Made by a program: the position numbers and the translations under genes. This document shows positions 34,838-43,118 of a stretch of DNA of 64,000 nucleotides, one piece after another. Every line of letters starts with the position of its first letter. The first letter of the stretch is position 1. Source of the DNA: Actinotalea sp. JY-7876 (lineage in GTDB: Bacteria; Actinomycetota; Actinomycetes; Actinomycetales; Cellulomonadaceae); the NCBI RefSeq assembly GCF_014042015.1, contig NZ_CP059493.1:3162001-3226000 (forward strand). Reading direction: 5' to 3'. The notes under the pieces were generated by a model. It saw nothing but the letters and a program-made list of their open reading frames with translations, was not told the origin of the DNA and ran no database searches.

Positions 34838-35230
34838 ATGACGACGCCGACTCCCCCACCTCGCGCGGCCGCGCGGTCGCTCGTGGTCAAGACGACCTCC
34901 GGCGCGGACCGCCCGGAGGCGTGCAACCAGGCCTTCACGGTCGCGGCGGCGGCGGTCGCGGCCGGCGCGGACGTGAGCCTGTGGCTCACCGGGGAGGCGG
35001 CGTGGCTCGCGCTGCCCGGGCGCACGTCCGACGTCGCGCTCGAGCACGCGACCCCGCTGGGCGACCTGCTCGACGTGGTCCTCGCGGCGGGCACGGTGAC
35101 CGTCTGCACGCAGTGCGCCGCGCGCCGCGGCATCGGCCCGGACGACGTCGTGCCCGGTGTCCGCGTCGCGGGCGCCGCGACGTTCGTGGAGGAGTCGCTG
35201 CGGCCGGGGGCGCAGGCGCTGGTCTACTGA
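34838..35230 (+). CDS. DsrE/DsrF-like family protein
   Basis: A 130-residue protein of the DsrE fold: SLVVKTTSGADRPEACNQAFTVAAAAVAAGADVSLWLTGEAAWL and VCTQCAARRGIGPDDVVPGV. The Cys in VCTQC is where sulfur-relay homologues carry the reactive cysteine. It may take part in sulfur transfer or redox handling; no partner is adjacent. TACGCT six bases before the ATG indicates a leaderless message, divergent from the 35-residue gene. Confidence 0.85.
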   Translation: MTTPTPPPRAAARSLVVKTTSGADRPEACNQAFTVAAAAVAAGADVSLWLTGEAAWLALPGRTSDVALEHATPLGDLLDVVLAAGTVTVCTQCAARRGIGPDDVVPGVRVAGAATFVEESLRPGAQALVY

Positions 35231-35248
35231 GGCCGCGCCCGGACCGGC

Positions 35249-35983
35249 TCAGCCCAGCAGGACGCGGCCGACGACGTAGACCAGGATCCCGCTGACCGAG
35301 ACGGGCAGCACGATCGTGGCGAGCGCGGCCCACCGCTTGCTGAGCACGGGGTGCCGGTCGAACAGCACGTGCAGGGACGCGACGAGGATCCCCGTCGCGA
35401 GCCCCAGCACCCCTCCGGAGACGATGTCGGTGCCCGGCATGACGGCACCGACCGCACCGCCCGCGATGACCGCGGCGGTCGTGGTCACCGCGGCAGCCGT
35501 CCAGCCCCCGAGGTGGACGGCAGAGACGGCCGCGCCGACGGCGAGCGCGAACGCGCCGCTGACCACCAGGGACGCGCCGCCCGGCGTCCGGCCCGCCGCG
35601 ACCCAGCCCGCGGCGGCCGAGGCGACCAGCACGCCCGCGACGGTCCCGGTGACCGACTCGACGAGGCGCGTGCGCCCGTCCTGCCGCGCGAGCTCGTTGG
35701 CGAACGCCAGCAGGACCGCGAGCGCGATGACGATCGGCAGCGCCCGCAGCACGGGCGCGCCCTGCGTCGCGGTCACCGCCACGACGCCGCCCGCCCCGCC
35801 GAGCGCGATGACGACCCCGCTGCCCAGCCGCGACGGCAGGTCCAGCAGCACGGGCCAGCCGACGGCCAGCACGAGGGCCAGGAGACCGGCCCCGGCGACC
35901 AGCGCCGGGCCGCCCACGACGGCCGCCCCGCCGACGATCGCGGCGACGGCAGCGGTGAGCACCGTACGGGTCGAGAGGTCCAT
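35249..35983 (-). CDS. Polytopic membrane protein of unknown function
   Basis: A 244-residue protein with about eight hydrophobic helices separated by very short loops (VLTAAVAAIVGGAAVVGGP, LGSGVVIALGGAGGVVAV, ALPIVIALAVLLAFANELA, and so on), and little charge. Actinobacterial proteins of this type are annotated as hypothetical membrane proteins. ATG at 35981-35983 is the best start; the longer frame runs through the glnR gene. It is divergent from glnR over 130 bases. I cannot assign a function. Confidence 0.7.
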   Translation of the reverse strand: MDLSTRTVLTAAVAAIVGGAAVVGGPALVAGAGLLALVLAVGWPVLLDLPSRLGSGVVIALGGAGGVVAVTATQGAPVLRALPIVIALAVLLAFANELARQDGRTRLVESVTGTVAGVLVASAAAGWVAAGRTPGGASLVVSGAFALAVGAAVSAVHLGGWTAAAVTTTAAVIAGGAVGAVMPGTDIVSGGVLGLATGILVASLHVLFDRHPVLSKRWAALATIVLPVSVSGILVYVVGRVLLG

Positions 35984-36075
35984 CAGATCGTGGGGTCCGG
36001 GGCCGAGAGCACGGCCAGAGTCTCGCAGATCGTCCGCCTGGCGTTGTCGTGGCACCGCACCCACCGCCGCGGCTG

Positions 36076-36106
36076 TACCGTGATGCCACCTCGTCCGCAG
36101 GAGGTG
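36076..36106 (+). promoter_or_regulatory. glnR promoter and ribosome-site hairpin
   Basis: TACCGT (36076-36081) is a -10 box whose start point would be near 36088. CACCTC (36087-36092) can pair with GAGGTG (36101-36106), which contains most of the AGGAGG ribosome site at 36099-36104. The 5' end of the message may therefore hide the glnR ribosome site. Confidence 0.45.
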
Positions 36107-36113
36107 ACCGGCG

Positions 36114-36890
36114 GTGGCAGACCTGCTGCTCCTGACACCCAGTGCTGGGGGCTCCGTCCAGGTGCTCCCGGCCCTTGGCCTACTCTCCCACCGCGTCCGC
36201 GTGCTGCCGGTCGAGCCGTCCGCGCTCCTGGACGCGCCCGACGCCGACGTCCTGCTCCTCGACGCCCGCCGGGACCTCGCGACGGCACGCTCGACGTGCC
36301 GGCTGCTGCGCGCCACCGGCCTCACGGTGCCGCTCGTCCTCGTGCTCACGGAGGGCGGCCTGACGGTCGTCACGGGCGAGTGGGGCGCGGCCGACATCCT
36401 CCTCGAGGACGCGTCGCCCGCCGAGGTCGAGGCCCGCCTGCGGCTCGTCATCGAGCGCTCCGGTGCGGCCAACCCGGTCGAGGACGTCGAGGAGATCTCC
36501 TCGGGCGACCTGACCATCGACGCGGGCGGCTACACCGCACGCGTCCGGGGCCGGCCGCTCGACCTCACCTACAAGGAGTTCGAGCTCCTCAAGTACCTCG
36601 CCCAGCACCCGGGCCGCGTCTTCACGCGCGCGCAGCTGCTCCAGGAGGTGTGGGGCTACGACTACTTCGGCGGCACGCGCACCGTCGACGTCCACGTCCG
36701 GCGGCTGCGCGCCAAGCTCGGTCCCGAGCACGAGCAGCTCATCGGCACCGTCCGCAACGTGGGCTACCGCTTCGACCCGCCCCACCGGCGCGGCGCGGAC
36801 CGCGACGGCGGCGCCGCGGCGGGCGGGCTCGCGGCGGACGCCGCGGAGCTGACCGCCGGCGCACCCGACGACCAGCACCTCGCCGGGTGA
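36114..36890 (+). CDS. glnR: Global nitrogen regulator GlnR
   Basis: A 258-residue orphan OmpR-type regulator. [27 protein letters not shown] and the [16 protein letters not shown] region form an atypical receiver, and SLTYKEFEL-like [19 protein letters not shown] with [23 protein letters not shown] is nearly invariant in actinobacterial GlnR proteins. GlnR controls glutamine synthetase, ammonium and nitrate uptake and often carbohydrate uptake. No sensor kinase is next to it, as usual. GTG at 36114 has AGGAGG nine bases upstream. The C-terminus has a disordered Ala/Gly/Asp-rich extension of ~30 residues. Confidence 0.94.
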   Translation: MADLLLLTPSAGGSVQVLPALGLLSHRVRVLPVEPSALLDAPDADVLLLDARRDLATARSTCRLLRATGLTVPLVLVLTEGGLTVVTGEWGAADILLEDASPAEVEARLRLVIERSGAANPVEDVEEISSGDLTIDAGGYTARVRGRPLDLTYKEFELLKYLAQHPGRVFTRAQLLQEVWGYDYFGGTRTVDVHVRRLRAKLGPEHEQLIGTVRNVGYRFDPPHRRGADRDGGAAAGGLAADAAELTAGAPDDQHLAG

Positions 36891-36939
36891 GGCGCCCGCC
36901 CGTACCGGTGCCGGGACGGGCGGGGATAGGTTGGCGCGC

Positions 36940-37866
36940 GTGACCGATCAGTCCGTCGTGCTCCTGGATGGCCCCTGGCGGCACCAGTTCGTCGCCGCCA
37001 ACGGCGCCCGGTTCCACGTCGCCGAGGCCGGTCCCGCGGCCGGGGCGGACGCACCCGCCCCCCTCGTCGTGCTCCTGCACGGGTTCCCGCAGACGTGGTG
37101 GGCGTGGCGGCACCAGATCCCCGCGCTCGCCGACGCCGGCTACCGGGTCGCCGCCATGGACCTGCGCGGCACCGGCGCCTCGGACAAGCCGCCGCTCGGC
37201 TACGACGTGCCCACGCTCGCCCGCGACGTGGCGGGCGTCATCCGCTCGCTGGGCGCCCAGGAAGCGGTCGTCGTCGGCCAGGGCGTGGGCGGCGCCGTCG
37301 CCTGGTCCATGCCCGCCCTGCACCCCGACCTGACGCGCGCGGTCGGTGCGTTCTCCGCGCCACACCCGGCGCGGATGCACTCCCCCGCCCTCGCCGTGGC
37401 GATGCTGCGGTCCACGCCCGCCCGGCGCCTCGCCTTCTTCCAGCTGCCGTGGTTCCCGGAGCAGTCGATGGCGCGCGGCGACCTCACCGAGCGCGTGCTG
37501 ACCGAGTGGGGCGCTCCCGGCTGGCTCACGCCCGACGTCGCGCGGACCTACCGGCTCGCGATGCAGGTGCCGTTCGCAGCGCACTCCGCGATGGAGACGC
37601 TGCGCTGGCTCGTGCGGTCCACGCCGCGCATGGACGGTCAGCGCTACCTCGCGGCGGTACGCGAGCCGGTCCCGGTGCCCGTCCTGCAGGTGCACGGCAC
37701 GGCCGACCGGTGCCTGCCCGTCCGCGCGGCGCGCGGCGAGGCGGGGCGGCCCTACCGGTTCGAGACGGTGCCGGGCGCCGGCCACTTCCTCGCCGAGGAG
37801 GCGCCGGAGCGCACCACCGAGCTGCTGGTCGACTGGCTCGGCTCGCTGCCCGCGCCCACGGCCTGA
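36940..37866 (+). CDS. Alpha/beta hydrolase fold protein lacking the usual nucleophile
   Basis: A 308-residue alpha/beta hydrolase-like protein with VVLLHGFPQTWWAWRHQIP and AMDLRGTGASDKPP, as in epoxide hydrolases and haloalkane dehalogenases. At the nucleophile elbow it has VVVGQGVGGAVAW, so the position normally occupied by Ser or Asp is Gly. The Asp (HGTADRCLP) and His (GAGHFLAEE) are present. It may be non-catalytic or act by another route. Start: GTG at 36940, with TAGGTT seven bases upstream, so probably leaderless. It converges on nth. Confidence 0.85.
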   Translation: MTDQSVVLLDGPWRHQFVAANGARFHVAEAGPAAGADAPAPLVVLLHGFPQTWWAWRHQIPALADAGYRVAAMDLRGTGASDKPPLGYDVPTLARDVAGVIRSLGAQEAVVVGQGVGGAVAWSMPALHPDLTRAVGAFSAPHPARMHSPALAVAMLRSTPARRLAFFQLPWFPEQSMARGDLTERVLTEWGAPGWLTPDVARTYRLAMQVPFAAHSAMETLRWLVRSTPRMDGQRYLAAVREPVPVPVLQVHGTADRCLPVRAARGEAGRPYRFETVPGAGHFLAEEAPERTTELLVDWLGSLPAPTA

Positions 37867-37873
37867 GACGGGC

Positions 37874-38596
37874 TCACGCCCCGGTCGGCTCCGCGGGGGC
37901 CAGGTCGGGGTCCTTGACCAGCGCCGCGGCGCGCGCGGGATCGGTCTCCCCGATCCCGTAGGACGGGCACAGGCGTGCCAGCGGGCACGCACCGCACGCC
38001 GGCCGACGCGCGTGGCACGTGCGCCGGCCGTGGAAGATGACGCGGTGGGAGAACATCGTCCACTCGCGCTTCTCGATCATGGCGCAGAGCTGGGCCTCGA
38101 CGACCACCGGGTCCTCGTCGGCGGTCAGACCCAGGCGCCGCACGACGCGCCCCACGTGCGTGTCCACCGGCAGGCCGGGGATCCCGAAGGCGTTGCCGAG
38201 CACGACGTTCGCCGTCTTGCGGCCGACGCCGGGCAGGGTGACGAGGTCCGCCATCCGCGCCGGGACCTCGCCGTCGTACCGCTCGACCAGGGCCTGCGCG
38301 AGCCCCGTGACCGACGCCGCCTTGGCGCGGAAGAACCCCGTCGGCCGCAGGATCTCCTCGAGGTCGCCGCGGTCCGCGGACGCGAGCGCCGCGGCGTCCG
38401 GGTAGCGGGCGAACAGGACGGGGGTGACCTGGTTCACGCGCACGTCGGTCGTCTGGGCCGAGAGCACCGTCGCCACCAGCAGCTCGAGCGGCGTGCGGAA
38501 GTCGAGCTCGCACCGCGCCGTCGGGTACCGCTCGGCGAGCAGGCGGTTGACCCGCCGCGCGCGGCGGGTGAGCCCCAGCGGGGTCGGCTCGGCCAT
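37874..38596 (-). CDS. nth: Endonuclease III, base-excision repair glycosylase
   Basis: A 240-residue DNA glycosylase/AP lyase that removes oxidised pyrimidines. The helix-hairpin-helix is [14 protein letters not shown] with catalytic Lys127, and Asp145 is in VDTHVGR. Four cysteines at 194, 201, 204 and 210 (C-x6-C-x2-C-x5-C) bind a 4Fe-4S cluster. TAGGGT six bases before the ATG marks a leaderless start. In many actinobacteria nth is next to the crp gene, as seen here with one small gene between. Confidence 0.96.
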   Translation of the reverse strand: MAEPTPLGLTRRARRVNRLLAERYPTARCELDFRTPLELLVATVLSAQTTDVRVNQVTPVLFARYPDAAALASADRGDLEEILRPTGFFRAKAASVTGLAQALVERYDGEVPARMADLVTLPGVGRKTANVVLGNAFGIPGLPVDTHVGRVVRRLGLTADEDPVVVEAQLCAMIEKREWTMFSHRVIFHGRRTCHARRPACGACPLARLCPSYGIGETDPARAAALVKDPDLAPAEPTGA

Positions 38597-38721
38597 GGCG
38601 ACACCCTACGCACGCCCGACGACGCCCGAAGGGGTGAAACCGTCCGGGAACGCCTCAAGATCATCCGGCCGACGGACGATCGATGGGTATCGGCCCGCGG
38701 CGGCCGCGGGAGGAGGACGGC

Positions 38722-39123
38722 ATGGCAGGGCACGTGTCCGGTGAGTGGACGATCCCGTCGACGGTCGGCTCACGCTCGACGCGAGCGGCCCTGCGCACCG
38801 AACGCGCCCAGCTCGCCCGGTGGCGCCGGCTCGTCCGCGCCCGCCTCGACCTCGCGGTCGCCGCACTCGCACCCCCGGACCACGTCGGTGCGATGACCTG
38901 GGACCTGCTGCCCGAGGCCCAGATGGCGCTGCCCGCGCCGCAGGAGCTCGTGCGCGCGGTCACCGTGGCCACGCCGCGGGACCAGGACCCGGTGGCCCTC
39001 CTCGAGCACCTGCGCCACCTCGACCAGCGGCTCGCCGCGTACGGCGCGGCGCTCGACGCGGCACTCGAGACGACGGCCCGCCAGGCCTGCCTCGCCGACG
39101 CGATGGCACCCGACGCTCGCTGA
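38722..39123 (+). CDS. Hypothetical protein, 133 residues
   Basis: A soluble helical protein: an N-terminal region MAGHVSGEWTIPSTVG, then long helices rich in Arg, Leu and Ala (RTERAQLARWRRLVRARLDLAVAAL) and a second helical pair (DPVALLEHLRHLDQRLAAYGAALDAALE). I do not recognise a family; a coiled-coil or bundle protein is likely. The ATG at 38722 is preceded by AGGAGG at 38711-38716, a strong site. CTCAAG at 38654-38659 upstream resembles the -35 element of sigma-28 type promoters, but the -10 is unclear. It lies between nth and crp. Confidence 0.65.
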   Translation: MAGHVSGEWTIPSTVGSRSTRAALRTERAQLARWRRLVRARLDLAVAALAPPDHVGAMTWDLLPEAQMALPAPQELVRAVTVATPRDQDPVALLEHLRHLDQRLAAYGAALDAALETTARQACLADAMAPDAR

Positions 39124-39199
39124 CCCCTTCCGGGTGAGGCAGGATGAGGATGTCGCTCGGCGAGCGACGCTGGTGAACGGCAACGTGGAACGAGGGACT

Positions 39200-39877
39200 G
39201 TGGACGACGACGTGGTGCTCTCGGCCCCCCTGTTCGCCGCGATCGACAAGGACGCGGCGCAGGCCCTGTACGCCTCCATGACGCCCCTGCGCCTGCTGCG
39301 CGGGCACGCGGTCTTCCATGAGGGCGAGCCCGGCGACCGCCTGTACGTCATCGGCACCGGCAAGGTGAAGCTCGGTCGCCGGTCGAACGACGGCCGCGAG
39401 AACCTGCTCTCGATCCTCGGACCGGGCGAGATGTTCGGCGAGCTCTCGCTGTTCGACCCCGGCCCCCGCACGGCGACGGCGACGGCCGTGGCGGACGCGA
39501 CGCTGTACGAGCTCAGCCACGCCGAGCTCATCACGTGGCTCGAGCGCTACCCCGCGGTCGCCAAGCACCTGCTCGAGGCGCTCGCCCGCCGGCTGCGCCG
39601 GACGAACGAGGCGCTCGCGGACCTCGTCTTCTCCGACGTGCCCGGACGCGTCGCGAAGGCGCTGCTGGACCTGTCCACGCGGTTCGGCGAGGAGGTCACC
39701 GACGGCCTGCGGGTCGCCCACGACCTGACGCAGGAGGAGCTCGCGCAGCTCGTCGGGGCGTCGCGCGAGACGGTCAACAAGGCGCTCGCGGACTTCGCCG
39801 CCCGCGGCTGGGTGCGGCGCGAGGGCCGGGCCATCGTGCTGCTCGACATCGACCGGCTCGAGCGCCGGGCGCGCTGA
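39200..39877 (+). CDS. crp: Crp/GlxR-type cAMP-responsive regulator
   Basis: A 225-residue Crp/Fnr protein nearly identical in layout to Mycobacterium Crp and Corynebacterium GlxR. The nucleotide-binding domain has HEGEPGDRLYVIGTGKVKLGRR and the phosphate-binding cassette FGELSLFDPGPRTATA. The helix-turn-helix is LTQEELAQLVGASRETVNKALADFAARGW. It is a global regulator of carbon use. The GTG at 39200 is the start because homologues begin MDE/VDD here; GAGGGA is a weak ribosome site. It converges on the RidA gene. Confidence 0.95.
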   Translation: MDDDVVLSAPLFAAIDKDAAQALYASMTPLRLLRGHAVFHEGEPGDRLYVIGTGKVKLGRRSNDGRENLLSILGPGEMFGELSLFDPGPRTATATAVADATLYELSHAELITWLERYPAVAKHLLEALARRLRRTNEALADLVFSDVPGRVAKALLDLSTRFGEEVTDGLRVAHDLTQEELAQLVGASRETVNKALADFAARGWVRREGRAIVLLDIDRLERRAR

Positions 39878-39912
39878 CGGACCGGCCGCTCTGCGGCAAG
39901 CGAGCTCTGCGG

Positions 39913-40392
39913 TCAGGCGAGCTCGACGACCAGCTCGATCTCGACGGGCGAGTCCAGCGGCAGGACGGCCACGCCCACGGCGCTGCGGGCGTGCTTGCCC
40001 GCCTCGCCGAAGACCTGCCCCAGCAGCTCGCTCGCGCCGTTCACCACGGCCGGCTGCCCCGTGAAGGCCGGGTCGCTCGCCACGAAGCCCACGACCTTGA
40101 CGACGCGACGCACGCGGTCGAGGCTGCCCGCCTGCTCCGCGACGGCCGCGAGGGCGTTGAGCGCCGCGGTCCGCGCGAGCTCGGCCGCGCGCGCCGGCGG
40201 CACGAGCCCCTCGCCCTCGCCCACCTTGCCGGTGACCGGCAGCGCGCCGTCCACGAACGGGAGCTGGCCCGCGGTCCAGACGAGCGACCCGCTGCGCACC
40301 GCCGGCACGTACGCAGCCACCGGGGCCGCGACGGCGGGCAGGCTCAGGCCGAGCTCCGCGAGCCGGCGGCCGACGCCCCCGTGCTCGCTCAC
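39913..40392 (-). CDS. RidA family protein (YjgF/YER057c/UK114)
   Basis: A 159-residue enzyme related to RidA, which hydrolyses reactive enamine/imine intermediates. GSLVWTAGQLPFVDGALPVTGKVG, NALAAVAEQAGSLDRVRRVVKVVGFVAS, and SAVGVAVLPLDSPVEIELVVE match the actinobacterial RidA subgroup, in which the catalytic Arg of classic RidA is replaced. GTG start at 40390-40392 overlaps the stop of the DUF4177 gene (GTGA), so the two are expressed together. Confidence 0.88.
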   Translation of the reverse strand: MSEHGGVGRRLAELGLSLPAVAAPVAAYVPAVRSGSLVWTAGQLPFVDGALPVTGKVGEGEGLVPPARAAELARTAALNALAAVAEQAGSLDRVRRVVKVVGFVASDPAFTGQPAVVNGASELLGQVFGEAGKHARSAVGVAVLPLDSPVEIELVVELA

Positions 40393-40556
40393 GCGTCGCC
40401 GCCGGTCGGGCGCTTGAGGTACGCGACCAGGCCGTTGCCGTCCGGGCCCGTGACGACCTGGACGAGCTCCCAGCCGTCCGCGCCCCACTGGTCGAGGATC
40501 GCCTTGGTGGCGTGGACGATCAGGGGAACGGTCGCGTACTCCCACGTGGTGGCCAT
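40389..40556 (-). CDS. DUF4177 small protein, 55 residues
   Basis: A short gene coding MATTWEYATVPLIVHATKAI and then DQWGADGWELVQVVTGPDG, the DUF4177 signature, ending in LVAYLKRPTGGDA. Function unknown. TACGGT six bases before the ATG at 40554-40556 marks a leaderless start. It is coupled to the RidA gene by a 4-base overlap and divergent from the penicillin-binding protein gene. Confidence 0.83.
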   Translation of the reverse strand: MATTWEYATVPLIVHATKAILDQWGADGWELVQVVTGPDGNGLVAYLKRPTGGDA

Positions 40557-40646
40557 GCGTGCACCGTACCGGCGTCCACGAAGCCTTCACACCGGGGCGC
40601 CCGCGACACCCGGGTCGACGCGACGGCCTCCCGTAGTGTGTGCAGC

Positions 40647-43061
40647 ATGGTGTCCTCTGCGTCCGCTCGGCCTCGGGGCCGGCAGGTCAACGTGCTCCAG
40701 GCCCTCGGCCTCCTCCTCGCGTTCCTGCTCATGGCCACCGTGGGCGGGCTGCTGTCGGCGGGCCTCGTCATGCCCGCCGTCGCGACCACGAGCACCCTGA
40801 CCGACACCGGTGTGCGGCTGTTCGACGAGGTCCCGGCCGACCTCGAGCAGGTGACCCTCTCCGAGAAGTCGGTCATCCACGCGGCCGACGGCACGGTGCT
40901 GGCCACCTTCTACAGCGAGAACCGCATCGTGGTGCCGCTCGACCAGATCTCGGTCCACATGCGCAACGCCGTCGTCGCGACCGAGGACCGGCGGTTCTAC
41001 CAGCACGGCGGGGTCGACCTGCAGGGCATGACCCGAGCGCTGATGAAGAACCTCACGAGCGACGAGCTCGAGGGCGGCTCGACGCTCACCCAGCAGTACG
41101 TCAAGAACGCGCTGATCCAGGCCGCCCTCACGGCGGACACGGAGGAGGAGCGCCTGGCGGCGATCGAGGCCGCGCGCGAGACGGAAGGCATACCGGGCTA
41201 CGCGCGCAAGCTCCAGGAGGCCAAGACCGCGCTCTCGCTCGAGGAGCGCATGACCAAGGACGAGATCCTCGAGGCCTACCTCAACATCTCCCAGTTCGGG
41301 CTGTCCGTGTACGGCGTCGAGGCCGCCGCCCAGCACTTCTTCTCGACCTCGGCCGCCAACCTCAACTACCTCCAGGCCGCGACGATCGCCGGCGTCACCA
41401 AGGCGCCGAGCGACTACGACCCCGTGCGCAACCCCGAGGCCGCGCAGAGCCGCCGCAACCTCGTGCTCGACCTCATGCTGCGCGAGGGCTACATCACCGC
41501 GGAGGAGCACGACGCCGGGGTGGCGACCCCGCTCACCGACACGCTCGTGGTCAGCAGCTCCAAGCTCGGGTGCGTCGAGGCGAACGCCGTCTTCAACGCC
41601 GGGTACTTCTGCGACTACGTCACGAAGATCATCGCTAACGACCCGGCCTTCGGCGAGACGCCGGCCGACCGGCAGCGGCTGCTCCTCAACGGCGGCCTGA
41701 CGATCAACACCACCCTCGTGCCGAGCCTCCAGCAGGCCGCGGACGAGGAGGTCAAGAACGGCATCCCCGTGCTCGACCCGTCCGGCGTCGCGTCGGCGAT
41801 CTCCGTCGTCGAGCCCGGCACGGGCAAGGTCGTGGCGATGGCGCAGAACCGCATCTTCAACAGCGCCCAGGTCGTCGGCCCGGGCGAGACGGCGGTCAAC
41901 TACAACACGGACAAGGCCTACGGCTCCTCGGGCGGGTTCCACCCCGGGTCGACGTTCAAGCCCTTCACGCTCGTGCAGTGGCTCAAGGAGGGGCACAGCC
42001 TCAACGAGACGATCGACGCGCGGAAGCTCGAGTACCCGATGCGCGAGTTCAACTCGCCGTCGTGCGGTGCCGTCTTCAACGGGCAGCCCCCGTACAGGTT
42101 CGGCAACGCCGAGGGCCCCGGCGGCGTCATGAGCGTGCTGCAGGCGACGCGCGGGTCCGTGAACTCCGGGTACATCCGGATGGCGAGCGAGCTCGACCTG
42201 TGCGGCATCTTCGACACCGCCGCCGACCTCGGAGTCCACAAGGCCAACGGCGACCCGGTCGACGTCGTGCCGTCCAACGTCCTCGGGTCCACCGAGATCG
42301 CGCCGCTGACCATGGCCTCGGCGTTCGCCGCCTTCGCCGCGAACGGCGTGTTCTGCGAGCCGATCGCGATCACGAGCATCGTGGACACCAACGGCGTCTC
42401 GCTGCCCGTGCCCCAGCCCAACTGCCGGCAGGCGATCTCGCCGGAGATCGCCGCGGCGATCAACTTCGCGCTCAGCGGCGTCTGGGGCGGCACCGCCAAG
42501 GACGTCACGCCGCCTCCCGGGCGACCCTCGGCGGGCAAGACGGGGACCACCTCGCACAACGAGTACACCTGGTTCGTCGGGTACACGCCGCAGCTCGCGT
42601 CGGCCGTGTGGGTCGGCTTCCCCGACACCATGCGTCCCGTGCAGCGGATGACGATCAACGGCAAGTGGGTCCGCAACGCGTACGGCTCGACCATCGCGGC
42701 GCCGACGTGGTCACGGTTCATGACCCGGGCGCTCGACGGCGTCCCGGCCGTCCCCTTCGCCGAGGCCAGCCGGCAGCAGGTCGAGGGCGTGCAGGTGCGC
42801 GTGCCCGACGTCGGCGGCATGACGCCCGAGCAGGCGCAGTCGCAGGTCACCGGCGCGGGCTTCCGGCCGCAGGTCGATCCCACCCCCGTGTTCTCGCAGT
42901 ACGCACCGGGCACCGCTGCGGGCACCTCGCCCGGGGGCGGCAGCACGGCCACCCGCGGTTCCGTCGTCACCATCCAGATCTCTCAGGGACCCGACCCGGC
43001 CGCGGTGGCTCCACCGCCCGGTGGTGGCGGTGAGGAGAACGACCGCGACGGCGACGGCTGA
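40647..43061 (+). CDS. Class A penicillin-binding protein (glycosyltransferase/transpeptidase) with PASTA domain
   Basis: An 804-residue cell-wall synthase. A short cytoplasmic tail and one transmembrane helix (residues ~15-45) lead into the GT51 domain with Glu113 in ATEDRRFYQHGGVD and GGSTLTQQ. The transpeptidase has Ser435 and Lys438 in PGSTFKPF, an SVNSG motif and KTGT at 631-634. A PASTA domain (VRVPDVGGMTPEQAQSQV) and an acidic, Gly-rich tail end the protein. TAGTGT seven bases before the ATG marks a leaderless start. It is divergent from the RidA/DUF4177 pair. Confidence 0.96.
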   Translation: MVSSASARPRGRQVNVLQALGLLLAFLLMATVGGLLSAGLVMPAVATTSTLTDTGVRLFDEVPADLEQVTLSEKSVIHAADGTVLATFYSENRIVVPLDQISVHMRNAVVATEDRRFYQHGGVDLQGMTRALMKNLTSDELEGGSTLTQQYVKNALIQAALTADTEEERLAAIEAARETEGIPGYARKLQEAKTALSLEERMTKDEILEAYLNISQFGLSVYGVEAAAQHFFSTSAANLNYLQAATIAGVTKAPSDYDPVRNPEAAQSRRNLVLDLMLREGYITAEEHDAGVATPLTDTLVVSSSKLGCVEANAVFNAGYFCDYVTKIIANDPAFGETPADRQRLLLNGGLTINTTLVPSLQQAADEEVKNGIPVLDPSGVASAISVVEPGTGKVVAMAQNRIFNSAQVVGPGETAVNYNTDKAYGSSGGFHPGSTFKPFTLVQWLKEGHSLNETIDARKLEYPMREFNSPSCGAVFNGQPPYRFGNAEGPGGVMSVLQATRGSVNSGYIRMASELDLCGIFDTAADLGVHKANGDPVDVVPSNVLGSTEIAPLTMASAFAAFAANGVFCEPIAITSIVDTNGVSLPVPQPNCRQAISPEIAAAINFALSGVWGGTAKDVTPPPGRPSAGKTGTTSHNEYTWFVGYTPQLASAVWVGFPDTMRPVQRMTINGKWVRNAYGSTIAAPTWSRFMTRALDGVPAVPFAEASRQQVEGVQVRVPDVGGMTPEQAQSQVTGAGFRPQVDPTPVFSQYAPGTAAGTSPGGGSTATRGSVVTIQISQGPDPAAVAPPPGGGGEENDRDGDG

Positions 43062-43118
43062 CGCCGTGGGCGGCTCCCCCCTGCTGCACCGCGTCGCGGC
43101 CTCCTCCGGCGTGCGCGG

